Shown: positions 7,774-17,800, counted from the stretch's first letter. The stretch: DNA of 45,403 bases from Hydrococcus sp. Prado102 (GCA_025454425.1 JALOOL010000022.1:1-45403); one strand, 5' to 3'. Notes: generated by a model from the sequence alone, not told the origin. A program made the numbers and translations.

Positions 7774-9390
7774 ATGGCTTACAAAATTCCCAGCGATTGT
7801 ATGGCGTGTGATAGCTGTCGTCCTCAATGTCCGACGGGTGCTATCGAAGTCGATAACGGACAACTTTGGATTGACTCAGCCCTTTGTAATAATTGCGAAG
7901 GTTATCACGATAAACCAATTTGTGTAGAGAGTTGCCCGATCGATCTGCCTGTTATCTCACAGCCAAAAAAAGGTAGAGCTAAAATAATTGACGATCGCCC
8001 TTTTACTAACCCCGATTTATTTGCTAACGGGAAAAACAATCCATTTGCTTCGGCGATTATTATTTGGGAAGCTTGTAACTTATTATCCCAAAGACAATCT
8101 TTAACTTGGCAACAAAGTGAAGGAAGAGAAGTTGTTTATCAACGTTCTATCAACCAAGGAAAAGGAGAAATTTCGCTAAAAATTCTTGATTGTTCTGCGG
8201 CTGCAAGTCTTGCCAAACAACAAGATTCATGTCTGGTTGAATCTTTAGATATTCGTGCCGCTTGCGTCCATTTAATTTACGCAGCTTATGCCACTACATT
8301 AGAGAAACCTTGGGAACAAGATTTTCTGATTAGCGATCGCCAGATTGAAGAATATTTAGGATTAGATAAACGCAAAGATTTAAGTAAACCTGTTAAATTA
8401 AATTTAATCAAAAAACTCGCCCAACAACCTTGCGCGATCGAAGCTACGATTTACTCTCCCAGACAAGGCAGAATCGATGAGTTTTCAATTGAAAAGGAAA
8501 ACCTTTGGCACTTGTTAGAGGTTAAGCATCATTTTTATGAAGACGAATTGGGATGCAAGCATCTAGCGGGTTTAACCTTTAGAATCAAAGCGGGAATGTG
8601 GGCAAAACATTTCCTTAACAAACACGCTTGTCGCGATCGCAAAGCCTTCTATCAATACAGTAGCCTTCCTCAGTCTTTGTTAGAAATGGTGATGAGTAAT
8701 TGGCAGCAACATGAAGGTGCAGTTCGCATGATGTTGTGGTTGCTGTTTAAAACTCGAATGGGAAGAGAACAGCGTTTGACAGTTCCTACCTTAATGCGAA
8801 TTGCTTATGGCGAAAAAAGACTGCATAAAGCTAATTGCGATCGCGAAGAAAGAAAACGATTGCTAAGAACTTTTGAAAACGATTTATTAGTCCTCAATGA
8901 CTACAAACTCAAACCCGTTTTTGATACTGTTACTTATCCACCAGAAATTCAACCTTTATGGGTAAAATTATCAGCTATTCCAGACGATAGCGACGAGGCG
9001 ATCGATTTTTGGATTAACGATGGTAGTAGTAACAATCGCCTGACAGATGCTAGTCCGAGGGGAAAATGGAATTCTTTAATGAATGCTCGTATCGTACAAT
9101 TTGAACTGCCCGATGATTGGGAACAAACTTTTGCTCAATTGGAAAAAAAGCGTCAAAAACTAGGAATTAGCAAACTAAAAAATATAGCATCGCGAAAGAA
9201 ATTAGCAATCGAATCGGCAATATCTGGCGAACATGTTGCTAGTGCCAGAAAAGATAAAGGTTGGAGTCAAAGAGAGTTAGCTAAAATAACTGGCAAAAGT
9301 CAAAGTTGGATTCGCGATATCGAAAATGGTCGCTTTCATATTAAACCTGAAGACCAATCGCTGTTACAGCAAGTTTTAGCGTTGGATTAG
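7774..9390 (+). CDS. cnfR: CnfR/PatB: ferredoxin-domain transcriptional activator of nif genes
   Basis: A 538-aa regulator with an N-terminal two-cluster ferredoxin domain and a C-terminal Xre-type helix-turn-helix. Cluster ligands are Cys9, 12, 15, 19 (CMACDSCRPQCP) and Cys38, 41, 50, 54 (CNNCEGYHDKPICVESCP). The middle 430 residues are a CnfR-specific region. The HTH is at about 485-538 (SARKDKGWSQRELAKITGKS, then SWIRDIENGR). Established knowledge: CnfR (PatB in Anabaena) is the activator of nif genes in cyanobacteria under low O2, and its Fe-S domain is thought to sense oxygen. The N-terminal domain closely resembles fdxN of this cluster, including the unusual wide second Cys motif. It is transcribed alone and toward the nif cluster, and ends at a shared terminator. 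Confidence 0.95.
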   Translation: MAYKIPSDCMACDSCRPQCPTGAIEVDNGQLWIDSALCNNCEGYHDKPICVESCPIDLPVISQPKKGRAKIIDDRPFTNPDLFANGKNNPFASAIIIWEACNLLSQRQSLTWQQSEGREVVYQRSINQGKGEISLKILDCSAAASLAKQQDSCLVESLDIRAACVHLIYAAYATTLEKPWEQDFLISDRQIEEYLGLDKRKDLSKPVKLNLIKKLAQQPCAIEATIYSPRQGRIDEFSIEKENLWHLLEVKHHFYEDELGCKHLAGLTFRIKAGMWAKHFLNKHACRDRKAFYQYSSLPQSLLEMVMSNWQQHEGAVRMMLWLLFKTRMGREQRLTVPTLMRIAYGEKRLHKANCDREERKRLLRTFENDLLVLNDYKLKPVFDTVTYPPEIQPLWVKLSAIPDDSDEAIDFWINDGSSNNRLTDASPRGKWNSLMNARIVQFELPDDWEQTFAQLEKKRQKLGISKLKNIASRKKLAIESAISGEHVASARKDKGWSQRELAKITGKSQSWIRDIENGRFHIKPEDQSLLQQVLALD

Positions 9391-9448
9391 GGCGGATTGA
9401 TACGGATGTTTGGAAAAACGATCGCGTATCGTATTTCATTTATTTGAT

Positions 9449-9477
9449 CTGGGTATTCTAATAATAAGAATACCCAG
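9449..9477. terminator. Stem-loop terminator between converging cnfR and ferredoxin gene
   Basis: A perfect 11-bp stem CTGGGTATTCT / AGAATACCCAG with a 7-nt AT loop lies 59 bp after the cnfR stop, in the convergent spacer. It is followed by TGTTTAG on the plus strand. It is symmetric enough to serve both strands. Confidence 0.6.
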
Positions 9478-9498
9478 TGTTTAGTTAATATGTAACAC

Positions 9499-9526
9499 GT
9501 AGGGGCGAACGGCCGTTCGCCCCTAA
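9499..9526. repeat. Interspersed palindrome (GTAGGGGCGAAC family)
   Basis: TAGGGGCGAACGG and its exact inverse form a 26-bp perfect palindrome (9500-9525). It belongs to the family seen at 3976, 10576, 13837 and, with different centres, 17605 and 42015. The centre here is GGCC rather than GGTC, with compensating changes in both arms. This implies selection for pairing or a recent exact copy. Confidence 0.75.
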
Positions 9527-9556
9527 CATTACCTAACATATCGTTATTCACCCCTA

Positions 9557-10222
9557 TTAATTATTTGGTTGAAGATTTGCTAATAATTCCGCGATCGCTT
9601 CTGGTTTCATTCCGCTGAGACGTTTTTTACCAGGCATTAAAACGATATTAGGAGCCATAGAACATTTGCCCAAACAACCCGATTTTTCCATGACTACGCA
9701 TTCGTGCAAACCGCGATCGCGTAACATAGATTCTATTGCTTGATGCTGTCTTCTTCCGCCTCTTTTTTGACAACTCGAACGATGACAAACTAATAATTTA
9801 GCTCTAGATTTAGAAGCAGATAATTTAGTTTTAGTAGGACAAGATTTAGTGGGTTGACAATTTCCTTCTTGTGTTGGTTGTATTTCCGCCGATTGGTTGA
9901 CGTTTAAAATAGTTATTTGTTCGGCTTTTAATTTTAGGATATTTGTCGTGCGATCGGCTTTGCCGTTGCCCTTTGGGCAATCGAGCGTTTTTTCACCAGT
10001 TACTTGAATGAAATCCCACGGACGCAAAGCAAGAAAAGAATGCTCTTCTAGCGATCTAAATAAGGAAGCGCGTGCTTGTTTGGAAAGTTTTATCTGCACT
10101 TCATCATCTGCGACAGCCATCCGCAGATATTTAAATTTATTATCATCCTGGTCGATAACAAAACCAAGAAATTGACCTTCGAGAGTAAAGTTTGTACTGA
10201 CTTCTTTTTTGCCTTTTTTCAT
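9557..10222 (-). CDS. Thioredoxin-like [2Fe-2S] ferredoxin, nif-associated
   Basis: A 221-aa protein with two parts. Residues 1-95 form a beta-rich N-terminal region (FTLEGQFLGFVIDQDDNKFK). Residues about 140-221 form a NuoE/Shethna-type [2Fe-2S] thioredoxin-fold ferredoxin, with ligands in VCHRSSCQKRG and GCLGKCSMAPN and a late VLMPGKK. It probably donates electrons in, or protects, nitrogen fixation. The exact partner is unknown. It is the last gene of the nifB-to-nifT run, 103 bp after nifT. Residues about 80-92 (CPKGNGKADRT) are encoded by a 36-bp interspersed repeat (9948-9983) inserted in the linker without breaking the frame. Confidence 0.82.
   Translation of the reverse strand: MKKGKKEVSTNFTLEGQFLGFVIDQDDNKFKYLRMAVADDEVQIKLSKQARASLFRSLEEHSFLALRPWDFIQVTGEKTLDCPKGNGKADRTTNILKLKAEQITILNVNQSAEIQPTQEGNCQPTKSCPTKTKLSASKSRAKLLVCHRSSCQKRGGRRQHQAIESMLRDRGLHECVVMEKSGCLGKCSMAPNIVLMPGKKRLSGMKPEAIAELLANLQPNN
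9948..9983. repeat. Interspersed palindromic repeat inside the ferredoxin gene
   Basis: GTGCGATCGGCTTTGCCG followed by TTGCCCTTTGGGCAATCG is closely similar to 24387-24425, inside another reading frame. Shared blocks are GTGCG, GGCTTTGCCG and GGGCAATCG. In both cases the frame is kept and the insert falls in a linker. Confidence 0.65.
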
Positions 10223-10325
10223 GGAAGTAAAGAGATTGCGAAAAAATAGAGAAAAAGAGAAACAATCGCAATAAAAAACTAAAAAAAAGCGATTGTTAGA
10301 GGAGTTTGCCTATCGTAATTTTTGA

Positions 10326-10529
10326 CTAGGCAATTCTTTTAGCTTCAATCGTCTGAGGTAACTTAATAGGTTCTTCCATGGTAGGAATAGATAATTCCCA
10401 ACCATTAGCTAAAGTGTAAACCTTTCCAGTTTCAGTAGTCTCTTCTTTAACGACTTCTTCCTCTAAATCCTTCTTAGCAACGTAAACTACTAAATGTCCT
10501 AACGTATTTTTCCGCAACATTACTTTCAT
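10326..10529 (-). CDS. nifT: NifT/FixU protein
   Basis: A 67-aa NifT: MKVMLRKNTLGHLVVYVAKK, then DLEEEVV and the family signature TLANGWELSIP. NifT is a small conserved protein of nif clusters with no firmly known biochemical role; mutants usually have mild phenotypes. GGAG lies 8 nt before the ATG. It follows nifZ after a 100-bp gap holding a palindromic repeat, in the usual nifV-nifZ-nifT order. Confidence 0.95.
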   Translation of the reverse strand: MKVMLRKNTLGHLVVYVAKKDLEEEVVKEETTETGKVYTLANGWELSIPTMEEPIKLPQTIEAKRIA

Positions 10530-10575
10530 GTACTTGACTCCTAAGAAATTAAATAGTGTGTATGACAGATATCTG

Positions 10576-10603
10576 GTAAGGGCGAATAGCCATTCGCCCT
10601 TAC
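10576..10603. repeat. Interspersed palindrome between nifZ and nifT
   Basis: GTAAGGGCGAATAGC and its inverse CATTCGCCCTTAC form a 28-bp imperfect palindrome of the GTAGGGGCGAATG family. In the nif mRNA it would make a stable hairpin between nifZ and nifT. Confidence 0.75.
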
Positions 10604-10629
10604 GTTAATTAATGTGTCTCATTCTTTGT

Positions 10630-10905
10630 TCAATTGGTATGACCTAATTCCTCAGCAGATTCAAGTTCCTTCTTGCGACAACCAACTACGTGCCCAGTTG
10701 TCATAAAATGCACGGCATAGACATAAGAAGATTGTAAAAAAGTACCGATACTAACGATGTAGCCAACATCACCTTTTTTAGCTAAAGTTGCACCGATATC
10801 TTGTCCGGGAAAAGTACCATCATTGCGAATGAGTTTGCGCGATCGCACTTTTTGCCCAATTTCAAAAATGGGTGGGGAATCAATTTCGATTTCATCCGCT
10901 TGCAT
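10630..10905 (-). CDS. nifZ: NifZ, nitrogenase P-cluster maturation protein
   Basis: A 91-aa NifZ: FEIGQKVRSRKLIRNDGTFP, then GDVGYIVSIGTFLQSSYVYAVHF. In Azotobacter, NifZ helps form the second P-cluster of the MoFe protein. The ATG at 10905 overlaps the 3' end of nifV by 14 bp. Its GGAG ribosome site lies inside nifV 10 nt upstream, so the two are translationally linked. Confidence 0.93.
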   Translation of the reverse strand: MQADEIEIDSPPIFEIGQKVRSRKLIRNDGTFPGQDIGATLAKKGDVGYIVSIGTFLQSSYVYAVHFMTTGHVVGCRKKELESAEELGHTN

Positions 10906-12019
10906 GAGTTCTTTCTCCTACTAATTTCAACAATTCTTCAGTCGTTAAATTACGTTTAACTTGAGTAGAAAAATTTCTGACAGCATCTAAGACAAATTGA
11001 GTTTCTTCTTTGTCTAAAGTAATGCCGCAAGAAGCTAACATTTGTTGTATCAGCTTTCTTCCCGAATGTTTTCCCGCTAGCAAGCGATGCTGGCGACCGA
11101 CTTCTTCGGGGTCAAAGGGTTCGTAAGTTTTGGGATCTTGCAAGATCCCCGCCGCGTGGATGCCAGATTCGTGTGCAAAGGCATTTTCGCCAACAATTGC
11201 TTTCCAAGGTGGTAAATGGCTGTTAGAAGCAGCCGAAACCAATTGAGAGACTTCTAAAAAACGAGAAGTATCGATACCGAGTTTGATACCGTAAATCTGC
11301 TTGAGTCCCATTACGACTTCTTCAAAAGCTGCATTTCCTGCCCTTTCGCCCAAACCGTTGACCGTCGTATTGACCGATTTTGCCCCAGCTTTAATCGCAG
11401 CTAAGGTGTTAGCCGTCGCCAAACCCAAATCGTTATGCGCGTGCATTTCGATGGGAATACGCAGATTTAAAACCAAACGATTGACTTTTTGATAAGTGCT
11501 AAAGGGATCGAGAATGCCTACCGTGTCGCAAAAACGAAATCGCGATGCGCCCCAATCTTGGGCGGATTGTGCGACCTCCAAAAGAAACGAATCGTCAGCG
11601 CGAGAAGAATCTTCGCCACCTACAGAGACATACAAACCGCGATCGCAAGCATAAGATATCGTTTCCTTAAGTCTTGTTAGCATCGCCTGTCGCTGTCCTT
11701 GAAACTTGACAGCAATCTGGATTTCGGAAACGGGAACCGATATATGTACTCGCTTTAAACCGCAGGAGAGAGAAGCATCGATATCGGAAGTAACGGCGCG
11801 ATTCCAGCCTAATAATTGAGCTTTGAGCTTTAAATTATTAATACTAGCGATCGCGTGCATTTCTTCTTTTCCCATCGCGGGAATTCCGACTTCTAATTCT
11901 TGTACTCCGATTGAATCTAGGAGAATTGCGATCGCGATTTTCTCTTCTAGGTTAAAAGCAACACCTGCTGCTTGTTCGCCATCTCTTAAGGTTGTGTCGT
12001 TGATTTGAATATCTTGCAT
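10892..12019 (-). CDS. nifV: Homocitrate synthase NifV
   Basis: Condenses acetyl-CoA and 2-oxoglutarate to homocitrate, the organic ligand of FeMo-co. The protein is 375 aa from ATG 12019. The frame runs further upstream to 12160, but that part is repeat sequence. The DRE-TIM catalytic entry motif NDTTLRDGEQAAGVAF is at residues 6-21. Metal-binding HAHNDLGLATANTLAA and HESGIHAAGILQDP are present in order. It lies 229 bp downstream of nifK and ends inside nifZ. The gap to nifK is filled with repeats. Confidence 0.95.
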   Translation of the reverse strand: MQDIQINDTTLRDGEQAAGVAFNLEEKIAIAILLDSIGVQELEVGIPAMGKEEMHAIASINNLKLKAQLLGWNRAVTSDIDASLSCGLKRVHISVPVSEIQIAVKFQGQRQAMLTRLKETISYACDRGLYVSVGGEDSSRADDSFLLEVAQSAQDWGASRFRFCDTVGILDPFSTYQKVNRLVLNLRIPIEMHAHNDLGLATANTLAAIKAGAKSVNTTVNGLGERAGNAAFEEVVMGLKQIYGIKLGIDTSRFLEVSQLVSAASNSHLPPWKAIVGENAFAHESGIHAAGILQDPKTYEPFDPEEVGRQHRLLAGKHSGRKLIQQMLASCGITLDKEETQFVLDAVRNFSTQVKRNLTTEELLKLVGERTHASG

Positions 12020-12248
12020 GAGACAAAACAAGGTAAACAATACAAAGTCGAAAGTCGTTGTAGAGACGCGAAATTTCGCGTCTGTACGAAAGTCGGAAGT
12101 ATGAGATAAGGGATATAACGGAAGTCGGTAGAGACGCGATATATCGCGTCTGGGAAGCAAGTCGGAAGTATTAAAACAAAGGAAAGGAGAAAGGGAAAGA
12201 GGGTCAAGTACGAGGTGGACTTTTGTTTTGTCCCTTTCTCCATAAACC
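12020..12248. repeat. Repeat-filled spacer between nifK and nifV
   Basis: It carries two copies of the GTAGAGACGCGA palindrome: 12060-12087 with centre AATT, and 12128-12151 with centre ATAT. Between them lie pieces of the AGTCGGAAGT repeat. The change at the centre is compensated in both arms, so pairing is kept. No gene or clear promoter is seen. Confidence 0.7.
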
Positions 12249-13784
12249 TTAACGAATTAAGTCGTAAGAGATATCAGTCTTAGCAGGAACGATGGTATTG
12301 CGATCTAACTCGTCGAGGAGGGTATTAACAATCCAGTTGAGTAGATTGATCGTTCCTTGATAGCCGTAGGTAGCATAGCGGTGTAAGTGGTGGCGATCGA
12401 AGATTGGATAGCCGATGCGTACCATTGGGGTTTTGGTATCGCGCCAGAGGTACTTACCGTAGGAGTTACCGATTAGTAAGTCTACGGGTTCGGTAAACAG
12501 GAGCGATCGCATATGCCATAAGTCTTTACCACCCCAGATTTTAGCTTCTTTCCCGAAGGGGCTAGAATCTAGAAGAGCTTGCAATTCTTGTTCAAATACT
12601 GGGTTGCTGTTGGTAACGACGATATGAGTGGGTTCTGCACCTAACTCTAACAAGAACTGTACCAAACCAAAGACTAAATCTGGATCGCCATAAAGAGCAA
12701 TACGCTTGCCATGAATCCACGCTTGAGAATCGGTAACAGCGTCAACTGCGCGACCTCTTTCATCTTCGAGTTCTTTAGGAATTGGTTTGCCAGTGAGTTC
12801 TGAGAGTTTCATCAAGAACTCATCAGTACCTTTGATACCAACAGGACGAGATACAGAAGTGGGTTGTTTCCACTCTTTTTCGATATACTCGCGAGTTTTG
12901 GTGGTTGCGTAAGCTTGGAAAGAAATAGTAGCTTCAGCATTGATCGAATCTGCTGCGTCTTCTAAGGGAGTTCCACCTGGATACATTTGATACTCGCCAT
13001 TGTTGGGAGAATCTAAGTATTCAGAGTTATCAGCTAGTAAAGTGTAGTCAACTTCCAATAGAGAAGCTAAACGCTTGATTTCCCGTAAGTTACCAATGTA
13101 GGTTTCAAAACCAGGAATAAAGTTGATCTTGCCATTGGTCGTTTCTTGCTTCTTACCTTCGGTGAGGGTAGTAAGAATACCCTTCATCATATTGTCGTAG
13201 CCAGTGATATGAGAACCGACAAAGCTAGGAGTGTGAGCGTAGGGTACTGGAAAATCTTGCGGTACAGATTCTCTTTCTTTAGAGGTTCTGATAAAAGCTC
13301 CTAAGTCATCGCCAATTACTTCTGCCATACAGGTAGTGCAGATAGCAATCATTTTAGGCTGATAGAGGCTATAGGAAGTTGCCAGACCGTCAACCATGTT
13401 GTTCAAACCGCCAAATACGGCTGCATCTTCAGTCATTGAAGAGGATACGGCTGAAAATGGCTCTTTAAAGTGGCGGGTGAAGTGGGAGCGGAAGTAGGCA
13501 ACGCATCCTTGCGAACCGTGTACGAAGGGGAGAGTTTTTTCAAAACCAACCGCTGCTAAGATAGCGCCCAAGGGTTGACAAGCTTTAGCTGGATTGACAG
13601 TTAATGCTTCGCGAGAAAAATTCTTTTCGCGATATTCCCAAGTTTTCGTCCATTCTACGATTTCTTGAACCTTTGCTGGGTCGTGTCCGCCTTCAAATTC
13701 TTTCTTGTTCTGGAATAGTTCTTGATATTCTTGCTCTTGGAATAGTCTGGCGTGATCCTTGATATTATTTACATCTTGAGACAT
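12249..13784 (-). CDS. nifK: Nitrogenase MoFe protein beta chain
   Basis: A 511-aa beta subunit of dinitrogenase. The P-cluster ligands are in place: Cys69 (NPAKACQPLGA), Cys94 (HGSQGCVAYF) and Cys152 (CTTCMAEVIGDD). Also seen are the FGGLNNMVDG region and the C-terminal VRIGYPIFDRHHLHRYATYG. GGAG precedes the ATG by 10 nt. It lies 99 bp downstream of nifD, with one palindromic repeat in the gap. Full length, no damage. Confidence 0.98.
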   Translation of the reverse strand: MSQDVNNIKDHARLFQEQEYQELFQNKKEFEGGHDPAKVQEIVEWTKTWEYREKNFSREALTVNPAKACQPLGAILAAVGFEKTLPFVHGSQGCVAYFRSHFTRHFKEPFSAVSSSMTEDAAVFGGLNNMVDGLATSYSLYQPKMIAICTTCMAEVIGDDLGAFIRTSKERESVPQDFPVPYAHTPSFVGSHITGYDNMMKGILTTLTEGKKQETTNGKINFIPGFETYIGNLREIKRLASLLEVDYTLLADNSEYLDSPNNGEYQMYPGGTPLEDAADSINAEATISFQAYATTKTREYIEKEWKQPTSVSRPVGIKGTDEFLMKLSELTGKPIPKELEDERGRAVDAVTDSQAWIHGKRIALYGDPDLVFGLVQFLLELGAEPTHIVVTNSNPVFEQELQALLDSSPFGKEAKIWGGKDLWHMRSLLFTEPVDLLIGNSYGKYLWRDTKTPMVRIGYPIFDRHHLHRYATYGYQGTINLLNWIVNTLLDELDRNTIVPAKTDISYDLIR

Positions 13785-13836
13785 GGGGGTGTTCTCCAGT
13801 TAGTTGAGTTTGGGGATTGGGGAATGGGGTTTCAAT

Positions 13837-13864
13837 GTAGGGGCGAATGGTCATTCGCCCTTAC
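13837..13864. repeat. Interspersed palindrome between nifD and nifK
   Basis: GTAGGGGCGAATGG / TCATTCGCCCTTAC, same family as 3976-4007. In the nifHDK transcript it would fold just upstream of the nifK ribosome site and could affect the nifD:nifK ratio or RNA ends. Confidence 0.75.
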
Positions 13865-13883
13865 GGATGCGTGTTGTATTGTC

Positions 13884-15359
13884 CTATTTCTTCCAAGGAG
13901 CGCCGATTAAACCCCAAGTAGGACTGTTTAGTGCTAGATCCATATCGCGGGCGAAGATTGCGAATCCGTCGTAACCGTGATAGGGGCCAGAATAATCCCA
14001 AGAGTGCATTTGGCGGAATGGTAGCGCCATTTTTTGGAATACATACTTCTCTTTGATACCAGAAGCAATTAGATCGGGCTGTAATTCTTTAACAAATTTC
14101 TCGAATTCGTAAGCAGAAACGTCATCGTAAATTAATGTGCTGTCTTTGACGTAGTGGGTAGTACGTTTATAATCGTCGTTGTGACCGAATTCATAACCCG
14201 TACTGACTAATTCCATACCCAAATCGTAGAAAGCAGGTACGACGTGACGGGGACGCAAACCGCCAACCATCAGTGCTACTGTTTTGCCTTTTAAGCGAGG
14301 TTCGTACTTGGCAATTACTGCATCAGCTTGAGCTTGATATTTGGCAATAACTCTTTCTGCACCTTCTTTAATTTTGTCGTCGAAACGTTCCGCGATCGCC
14401 CGTAAAGAGGCAGCAATTTGAGTAGGCCCGAAGAAGTTATACTCTAACCAGGGAATACCATAAGCTTCTTCCATGTGGCGGCTGATGTAGTTCATGGAAC
14501 GATAGCAGTGAACGAGATTGAGCTTAACGCTAGGGGTAAGCATGATCTCATTGAGAGTACCGTCGCCAGACCATTGAGCGACCACGCGCAAACCCATTTC
14601 TTCTAAGAGAATGCGGCTAGACCAAGCATCGCCACCGATGTTATAGTCGCCAATGATTGCTACATCGTACTCAGTTCCATCAAACTGTAAAGACCCATCT
14701 TTTTTGGCTTTATCAGCTTTGGGGAAAACCCAGTCGCGAATCGAGTCGTTAGCAATGTGGTGTCCGAGAGATTGAGAAACGCCTCTGAAGCCTTCGCAAC
14801 GGACTGGAACGACCGTTTTACCAATGTCTTTGGTGGATTTCTTAGCAACTGCTTCGATATCGTCTCCAATCAAACCGATAGGACATTCCGATTGGATAGA
14901 AACGCCTCGGTTGAGGGGGAAGAGTTCTTCGAGTTCGAGAATCAGTTTGGCAAGTTTTTTGTCGCCGCCAAATACGATATCTTTTTCTTGGAAGTCAGAG
15001 GTAAACTGCATCGTACCGAACGTATCGATACCAGTCGTACCAATGTAGTAGTTACGACGACCAGACCAAGAATAATAACCGCATCCAACGGGGCCGTGAC
15101 TGATATGAATCATGTCTTTGATTGGCCCCCAAACCACACCTTTAGAGCCAGCATAAGCACAGCCACGGGTGGTCATCGTACCGGGAAGAGATTTGATATT
15201 AGATTTTACACCGCAATCGGGTTTGCCTTCTTCATAGACGTTGAGGTGTTTCTCTCTCTTTTTGCGAGCTTTTTCGGGATAAGCCTGAAGAACTTCCTCG
15301 ATGAGTTGTTTTTTATCTAGCGTCGTGTTTTCCAATGTAGATGGTTCTGGGGGGGTCAT
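13884..15359 (-). CDS. nifD: Nitrogenase MoFe protein alpha chain
   Basis: A 491-aa alpha subunit. P-cluster ligands are Cys67 ([12 protein letters not shown]), Cys93 ([11 protein letters not shown]) and Cys159 ([12 protein letters not shown]). The FeMo-co ligands are Cys285 ([10 protein letters not shown]) and His452 ([10 protein letters not shown]). No excision element interrupts the gene. The start MTPPEP matches the usual cyanobacterial NifD start. The start is flanked by homopolymers: C9 then A8 (coding strand) 4-20 nt upstream where a ribosome site would sit, and C7 within codons 2-4. No Shine-Dalgarno is visible. Confidence 0.98.
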   Translation of the reverse strand: MTPPEPSTLENTTLDKKQLIEEVLQAYPEKARKKREKHLNVYEEGKPDCGVKSNIKSLPGTMTTRGCAYAGSKGVVWGPIKDMIHISHGPVGCGYYSWSGRRNYYIGTTGIDTFGTMQFTSDFQEKDIVFGGDKKLAKLILELEELFPLNRGVSIQSECPIGLIGDDIEAVAKKSTKDIGKTVVPVRCEGFRGVSQSLGHHIANDSIRDWVFPKADKAKKDGSLQFDGTEYDVAIIGDYNIGGDAWSSRILLEEMGLRVVAQWSGDGTLNEIMLTPSVKLNLVHCYRSMNYISRHMEEAYGIPWLEYNFFGPTQIAASLRAIAERFDDKIKEGAERVIAKYQAQADAVIAKYEPRLKGKTVALMVGGLRPRHVVPAFYDLGMELVSTGYEFGHNDDYKRTTHYVKDSTLIYDDVSAYEFEKFVKELQPDLIASGIKEKYVFQKMALPFRQMHSWDYSGPYHGYDGFAIFARDMDLALNSPTWGLIGAPWKK

Positions 15360-15536
15360 AGCTTTTTTTTGGGGGGGGGTAGAATGTTTGTCGTCCTGCG
15401 AAAGACAAAGGAGATGGGGAAGAAGGGAAAGACAAGGAAGATTAGGCAGATGGTTTTTAGGAAGACAAGATAGATAAGATACACAAAAAGGAATTTTTTC
15501 TACCTTGTCCTTGTTATCCCCCTTGTCTGTTATGAA

Positions 15537-16674
<1,138 letters not shown>

Positions 16675-17562
16675 TTAGACTGCTTCCACAACGATAGTGG
16701 GCGAAATCCGCTCTTGCAGGCGAGATTCGATCGCGATCTTCAAAGTTGCCGTACTGCTAGAACAGGAACCGCAAGCGCCTTTGAGGACGACTTTGACCGT
16801 ATCGCCTTCTACGTCGTAGAGTTCGACATCGCCGCCATCGGCAATGAGAACGGGTCTGACTTCTTCATTGAGGACTTGTTGAATCAGGTTGATTTTCTGA
16901 ACTGTCGTTAGGGGTCGCCCTTGTGCTTGGGCACTTTCGATTTCTGCTACTAATTTCGAGGGCATAGCAGCTTTTTCTTCTTGAACGGCAGCGATAATAT
17001 CTTCAATATCTACCAGGCAAGAACCGCAACCGCCGCCTGCTTTAACGTAGTTGGTTACTTCTTCTGCGGTAGTCAGGTTATTTTCAATAATGACGCGACG
17101 AATCTTGCTATCGCTAATGCCAAAGCAACTACATACTAATGCGCCTTCATCTTCTTCGTGAACTTCAACTTCGATGCCGCGATATTTATAAATTGCAGCT
17201 TCTAAAGCTTCTTGTCCCATAACAGAACAGTGCATCTTTGCTTCTGGCAGTCCGCCGAGAAAGTCGGCAATATCTTTATTAGATATTTTTAGCGCTTCGT
17301 CTAGGGTCAGTCCCTTAACTAGTTCTGTTAATGCAGATGAAGATGCGATCGCGCTGGTGCAACCAAAGGTCTGAAAGCGTGAGTCAAGAATTTTATCGCT
17401 CTCAACTTCAATTTTAAGGTGCAATCTAAGGGCATCTCCGCAAGAAATACTGCCAACTTCGCCGTAAACGACAGCAATATTTTCTTCTTTAGTATCTTCG
17501 ATCGCGCCCTGATTTAGCGGATTGTAGAAATGTTCTAGTACTTTTTCGGTATAGTCCCACAT
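16675..17562 (-). CDS. nifU: NifU Fe-S scaffold protein
   Basis: A 295-aa three-domain scaffold that builds Fe-S clusters for nitrogenase with NifS. The N-terminal IscU-like domain (1-125) has Cys41 (SISCGDAL), FGCTSAIASSS and MHCSVMG. The central [2Fe-2S] domain has VCSCFGISD and GGGCGSCLVD. The C-terminal Nfu domain has the GACGSCSSS CxxC motif. It is complete and of normal length. Upstream, across a repeat-bearing gap, lies a diverged duplicate of its first ~35 codons. Confidence 0.97.
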   Translation of the reverse strand: MWDYTEKVLEHFYNPLNQGAIEDTKEENIAVVYGEVGSISCGDALRLHLKIEVESDKILDSRFQTFGCTSAIASSSALTELVKGLTLDEALKISNKDIADFLGGLPEAKMHCSVMGQEALEAAIYKYRGIEVEVHEEDEGALVCSCFGISDSKIRRVIIENNLTTAEEVTNYVKAGGGCGSCLVDIEDIIAAVQEEKAAMPSKLVAEIESAQAQGRPLTTVQKINLIQQVLNEEVRPVLIADGGDVELYDVEGDTVKVVLKGACGSCSSSTATLKIAIESRLQERISPTIVVEAV

Positions 17563-17604
17563 GGCTTTAGCTTTTAAGAGAGAGGGGGTAAGGGGTGAGG
17601 GGTA

Positions 17605-17628
17605 GGTAGGGGCGCATGGCGTGCGCCC
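17605..17628. repeat. Interspersed palindrome upstream of nifU (GTAGGGGCGCATGGCG variant)
   Basis: GTAGGGGCGCATGGCGTGCGCCC, nearly identical to 42015-42038 near the Ser/Thr kinase. Same outer arms as the GGGGCGAATG family but with a GCATGGCGTGC centre. Confidence 0.65.
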
Positions 17629-17659
17629 AGAGGAGATTTGTAGTAAGAATGCTTGGCGA

Positions 17660-17800
17660 TTAGGGGAGCAGGAAATGCGAGGGAAGTAGAGGAAGAATTG
17701 GTGTATTTTCTTCTCGGTCTTCTTCTTGGAATTCTGCGATCGCGTTTTGGTTTTGGGGGTTATAACAATGTTCTATGAGGTTCTCAGCGTTATTCCACAT
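17660..17800 (-). pseudogene. Relic of a second nifU 5' end (46 codons)
   Basis: Between nifS and nifU a short frame starts MWNNAENLIEHCYNPQNQNA. The real NifU starts MWDYTEKVLEHFYNPLNQGA. About half of the first 22 residues are identical, both contain the EHxYNPxNQxAI pattern, and both starts are preceded by AGCC. Homology is lost after about residue 35, and the frame ends at 17660 without the scaffold cysteines. It is best read as the remnant of a tandem nifU duplication. A short functional leader peptide cannot be excluded. The region upstream of 17800 is an AGTCGGA heptamer repeat (17846-17875). Confidence 0.7.

Noticed and set aside
12020-12243. Upstream extension of nifV and an 85-codon frame
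   Set aside because: Both run through palindromic and heptamer repeats; NifV homology starts exactly at ATG 12019.
14660-15320. Long antisense and same-strand shadow frames inside nifD
   Set aside because: They are out-of-frame reflections of a fully conserved gene.
13884-15359. nifD excision element
   Set aside because: The gene is continuous with all cofactor ligands in one frame.
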